From an uncultured Burkholderiales bacterium (GTDB lineage: Bacteria; Pseudomonadota; Gammaproteobacteria; Burkholderiales; Burkholderiaceae_C), in NCBI GenBank assembly GCA_903953985.1, contig CAJBLW010000268.1:1-23863 (forward strand): a stretch of 23,863 nt of DNA. The letters are read 5' to 3'. Shown one piece after another: positions 21,230 through 23,863 of the stretch. The notes beneath the pieces are model-generated. The model was not told the origin of the DNA, did not search any database, and was given only the letters and a program-made list of their open reading frames with translations. The position numbers and the translations under genes were made by a program. How positions within the stretch are numbered: position 1 is the stretch's first letter; every line of letters starts with the position of its first letter.

Positions 21230-22497
21230 CACTCGTCTTTTTCGCCGGGTTCGTACAGGGCTTCGCGGCCAATGCGGTCCATGCACAGCTCGGCTGTCCA
21301 GGGCAACATGAGCGAACCGCAACGTGCATCGCGGTACAGGCGCTCCAGCGGCAGGCTTTTGAGCATGGATTGGCCGCCGCAGGTGCGAATGGCCAAGCGG
21401 GCGATGTCTTGCGCGTTTTCCATGATGGTGTACTGCGCGGCATAGGCACGCAGGCGGGTGGACTTGGACGGGTCGACCTTCGCGTCTTCAATGGCACGCA
21501 AGAACAAGTTCCGGGTTTGTTCGAGTTTGATGAACATCTCAGCCAAGGCGATCTGCTTGGTCGCAAACTGGCGGCGCTTGACGGGACCCGTGCCCGGAAT
21601 TTCGCCACGCAAATAAGCCACCGTGAAGTCGTAAGCCGCTTGCGCGATGCCCATGTAGGTGGGCGAGAGCGTCATGAACATGTGTGGCCAGCGGCTGGCG
21701 GCCTGAAAGTACAGGCCCTGCGGCATGAGCGCCGCGTCGTCGGGCACGAACACGTCTTTGAAAATCAGGTTGCGTGACACGGTGGCGCGCATGCCCAGCG
21801 GGTCCCAATCGCCTTCGATCGTCAGGCCCGGCGCGGTGCGGGGTATGGCCAGGTACAAGGTGTCGCGGCGTGAGAGATCAGCGCCCTCTTTCTTTTCGGT
21901 GCAGAGCACGCCAAAGTAATCGGCAGCGTCGGACAGGGAGGCGAAGATTTTTTTACCGTTGATCTTCCAGCCGCCATCGACCTTGACGGCGAGGGTGCCG
22001 AAGGGTTGTGCCCCTGACGCTGCTGCGCCGCCTTCTGAAAAAGGCTGCGCGTAAATCGTACCGTCTTTCACCACACGCGCAAAGTGCATGGCCTGGTGCT
22101 GGCGGTGGGTGGCGCGTTGCTCGGGCGTCATCTCCAGGTCTTCAGACAACAAGCCGCTCCAGAGCATGGTGCAGACGTGCATATTGAAAGTCAGCGCCGT
22201 GGCGCCGCAGTAGCGACCGATCTCGGCCGACACCATCGCATAGGTGGCGTAATCGGCACCCTGTCCGCCATGCGCTTCGGGCACGCACAGCGCCAGCAGA
22301 CCCGAGTCGCGCATGTCGTCGTAGTTGGCAAACGGGAACTGCGCGTCGCGGTCGAGCTGCGCGGCGCGGGGGGCGAACTTTTCGCGGCCGAGTTGGCGCG
22401 CCAAGGCCATCAGCTTTTGCTGCTTCTCGGTCAGGGGGTAGTCGTCGCCACAAATGGGCATGACGTCTGGTTGAGAGGGGACTTGCACGTCGGTCAT
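21229..22497 (-). CDS. Acyl-CoA dehydrogenase-fold flavoprotein, catalytic glutamate not at the usual place
   Basis: A 422-residue member of the acyl-CoA dehydrogenase superfamily. The N-terminal helical domain contains L-C-V-P-E-A-H-G-G-Q-G-A-D-Y near residue 75. The middle beta-domain has W-K-I-N-G-K-K-I-F-A-S near 180. The C-terminal helices have R-T-C-G-G-Q-S-M near 370 and R-D-A-R at 389-392. Most family members continue into an I-Y-E-G-T-S-E block whose Glu is the catalytic base. Here the block reads L-M-L-P-W-T-A-E, placing Leu398 or Pro399 at that point. A Glu in Y-L-R-G-E might serve as in isovaleryl-CoA dehydrogenase, or the enzyme may be an ACAD-fold oxygenase. It overlaps both neighbours. 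Confidence 0.85.
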   Translation of the reverse strand: MTDVQVPSQPDVMPICGDDYPLTEKQQKLMALARQLGREKFAPRAAQLDRDAQFPFANYDDMRDSGLLALCVPEAHGGQGADYATYAMVSAEIGRYCGATALTFNMHVCTMLWSGLLSEDLEMTPEQRATHRQHQAMHFARVVKDGTIYAQPFSEGGAAASGAQPFGTLAVKVDGGWKINGKKIFASLSDAADYFGVLCTEKKEGADLSRRDTLYLAIPRTAPGLTIEGDWDPLGMRATVSRNLIFKDVFVPDDAALMPQGLYFQAASRWPHMFMTLSPTYMGIAQAAYDFTVAYLRGEIPGTGPVKRRQFATKQIALAEMFIKLEQTRNLFLRAIEDAKVDPSKSTRLRAYAAQYTIMENAQDIARLAIRTCGGQSMLKSLPLERLYRDARCGSLMLPWTAELCMDRIGREALYEPGEKDE

Positions 22498-23291
22498 GGC
22501 TTCACGTCCTTCAGGAATTTTTCGAGTTCGGCGTTGAACGCCTCGGGCTGTTCGTAATGCAGCAAATGCCCAGCCCCGGCCAGGCAGGCATAGCGCGCAC
22601 CGGGGATCTTTTGCGCCATGCGTTCCATCACAGTGGGCGGTGCGGTACGGTCATGCGCTGCGGCCAGGCACAGCACGGGCACCGTGAGGGTGGGCAATGC
22701 GGCGCGTTGCTCAAACTGCACCAGCGCATGCAGCGCGGCGCGGTAAGTGTTGGGCGGCACTGCGGCCATGCTTTGGTGCGCCGACTTCAGATTGGCGGGG
22801 ATCGTGTGGGCGGCATCGCCACCGGGCGCGGCCATGGTGGGGATCAGCTTGTCGGCGATGTCGCCCATGGTTTTGCCCGCCTCCAGAGGGGCCAGGCGCT
22901 GCGCCAAAAACTGTTTTTGAAAATCGCCTCCGGAGTTGCCAAAAGCCGGGCTGCTGGCGGACAGCAGCAGGCCACGGATGCGCTCTGGCTTTTGCGTCCA
23001 GGCCTGCAGGGCGACCATGGCCCCCATGCTGTGGCCCACCAACACGGCTTGGTCGATGTGCGCCGCGTCCAGCATTTGCCACAGGGCTTGCGCCAGGTGC
23101 GCGAAGTCATAAGGGGTGACCATGGGGCTGTCGCCATAACCGGGCATGTCCCAGGCCAGGCTGCGCCAGCCCAAAGCGGCCACATGCGCTTGCTGCGCTG
23201 CCCAGCCGTGTCGGCCACCGCCTACGCCGTGCATAAACACCACGGCGGGTTGTGTGGGCAAACCCACGTTGGTAAAGGCGGGTGCGCTCAT
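22494..23291 (-). CDS. Alpha/beta-fold hydrolase
   Basis: A 265-residue serine hydrolase. The oxyanion-hole H-G-V-G-G-G lies near residue 21. D-M-P-G-Y-G-D-S-P is at 48-56. The nucleophile elbow G-H-S-M-G has Ser88. The acid is probably Asp214 (A-A-H-D-R-T-A-P) and the base His242 (G-A-G-H-L-L-H). There is no signal peptide, so it is cytoplasmic. Start and stop both overlap neighbours by four bases, which ties it to the ring-dioxygenase-like protein upstream and the ACAD-fold enzyme downstream. In nicotinate degraders the gene product acting after 2,5-dihydroxypyridine dioxygenase is also an alpha/beta hydrolase of this size (NicD, N-formylmaleamate deformylase). An enol-lactonase or esterase is equally possible. 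Confidence 0.85.
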   Translation of the reverse strand: MSAPAFTNVGLPTQPAVVFMHGVGGGRHGWAAQQAHVAALGWRSLAWDMPGYGDSPMVTPYDFAHLAQALWQMLDAAHIDQAVLVGHSMGAMVALQAWTQKPERIRGLLLSASSPAFGNSGGDFQKQFLAQRLAPLEAGKTMGDIADKLIPTMAAPGGDAAHTIPANLKSAHQSMAAVPPNTYRAALHALVQFEQRAALPTLTVPVLCLAAAHDRTAPPTVMERMAQKIPGARYACLAGAGHLLHYEQPEAFNAELEKFLKDVKP

Positions 23292-23863
23292 GCCAGCGCC
23301 GCGCTCACGACTTGGCCCCCATCGACCACCACCGTGTCGTCGAGTCGGATGGTGCAGCCTCGCATGGGCAGGTCAAAGTGGCCCAGGGTGTGACGGCCCG
23401 CCACTTCGTTGGCCCCGGTCGAATACAAAAAGTTGCCCGCAAAGGCCCGCAGCTCGGTGCCGTTGCAGTCGCGCTTGTCATAGAACGCCATGGCGTCCCA
23501 ACGCGCCGCCGGGTTCAGGCCAAAGCCCACATGCGAGACGGCATAAGCGGCGCGGTGGCCTTCGGCGTCTTCCCAGGCTTTCCAATAGCCGCGCATCATG
23601 TCCACATCGACGCCCTGCCCCTCGATGGCGACCACGCTGTCGTTCTCTATGGTCAGGCGGATTGTGTCGCGCAAATAGCTTTTGAAGGTCAGGTTCACGT
23701 CGCCCGGGGCCATGACCAGCGTGCCGTTGACACTGCCCGCTGCGGGGAAAGCCAGCGCCAGCCCGGCAGGCCAGTGCGACACCATGCCTGGCTTGGGGCA
23801 AAAGCCCCACACACCACCGACCACCGCTTGCTTGTCGCCATGTTTCAGGTTCACCCGCAAATC
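23288..23863 (-). CDS. 2,5-dihydroxypyridine 5,6-dioxygenase-like (M29-fold) protein, C-terminal part
   Basis: The frame is open to the window edge, so the N-terminus is missing; about 191 residues are visible. They resemble the C-terminal half of NicX: H-W-P-A-G then G-T-L-V near the start, F-K-S-Y-L-R-D-T-I-R-L-T-I-E, S-H-V-G-F-G-L-N-P, F-A-G-N-F-L-Y-S-T-G, and H-F-D-L-P-M-R-G-C. NicX binds Fe(II) through two His and an Asp. The equivalents are the His codon at 23531-23533 and His and Asp at 23378-23380 and 23372-23374; all are present. NicX opens 2,5-dihydroxypyridine to N-formylmaleamate. Aminopeptidase-T-like M29 proteins share the fold, so a peptidase annotation is the main alternative. 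It overlaps the hydrolase start by four bases and leads the visible operon. Confidence 0.72.
   Translation of the reverse strand, partial: DLRVNLKHGDKQAVVGGVWGFCPKPGMVSHWPAGLALAFPAAGSVNGTLVMAPGDVNLTFKSYLRDTIRLTIENDSVVAIEGQGVDVDMMRGYWKAWEDAEGHRAAYAVSHVGFGLNPAARWDAMAFYDKRDCNGTELRAFAGNFLYSTGANEVAGRHTLGHFDLPMRGCTIRLDDTVVVDGGQVVSAALA

Noticed and set aside
20606..21445. A 279-codon plus-strand frame opposite the CoA ligase and ACAD genes
   Set aside because: It crosses the junction of two well-supported minus-strand genes and shows no domain or start signal.
1..23863. tRNA, rRNA, CRISPR, insertion sequence or prophage elements
   Set aside because: I found no clover-leaf with a CCA end, no regularly spaced repeats, no transposase or integrase frame and no phage gene by reading; only short palindromes remain.

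Overview
The window reads as a chromosomal segment of a GC-rich betaproteobacterium of the Burkholderiales, most likely Comamonadaceae. I base this on the argS, SPOR-protein, dsbA order, the lptA-lptB-rpoN cluster, a Bug-type solute receptor gene beside CoA-ester catabolism genes, and the protein flavour throughout. Genus cannot be fixed from sequence alone. I found no rRNA, tRNA, CRISPR array, insertion sequence or prophage gene.

Layout. 1-290: 3' end of glutathione synthetase (gshB). 319-3122 (minus): a tight four-gene operon of a small membrane protein, a cysteine-rich CWC protein, a DHA2-type MFS exporter and a YafJ-like class II amidotransferase. 3243-5474 (minus): malate synthase G with two hairpins behind it. 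5475-5815: a divergent intergenic region with REP-like palindromes. 5816-7735 (plus): an HMG-CoA-lyase-family gene and a LysR regulator. 7875-8213 (minus): a PsiF-repeat secreted protein with a strong terminator. 8402-11412 (plus): argS, a SPOR-domain protein and dsbA, closed by an intrinsic terminator. 11577-14543 (plus): lptA-lptB-rpoN. 14553-16683 (plus): a THUMP rRNA methyltransferase, then a PIN-domain protein and an RHH antitoxin, each overlapping its neighbour. 16736-17512 (plus): a YecA/SEC-C protein. 17577 to the right edge (minus): a catabolic cluster of a ring-dioxygenase-like M29-fold protein, an alpha/beta hydrolase, an acyl-CoA-dehydrogenase-fold enzyme, an AMP-dependent CoA ligase, a Bug receptor and a fluoroacetate-dehalogenase-like hydrolase.

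Most of the window is housekeeping: envelope biogenesis (LptA, LptB, DsbA, SPOR), translation (ArgS, rRNA methylation), sigma-54 and the glyoxylate shunt. Two places stand out. First, the PIN gene appears to be a chimera: its last 36 or so residues look like the C-terminus of a different small toxin, the one normally paired with the RHH antitoxin that follows intact. Second, the right-hand minus-strand cluster joins a protein resembling 2,5-dihydroxypyridine 5,6-dioxygenase (three presumed iron ligands kept) with an alpha/beta hydrolase, an acyl-CoA-dehydrogenase homologue lacking the usual catalytic glutamate, a CoA ligase, a solute receptor and a dehalogenase-type hydrolase. This may be an uncharacterised uptake and degradation pathway for an aromatic or N-heterocyclic carboxylate.

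Several plus-strand genes (argS, the LysR gene, mvaB) have a -10-like hexamer only 6-8 bases before the start codon and no clear Shine-Dalgarno, which suggests leaderless transcripts.
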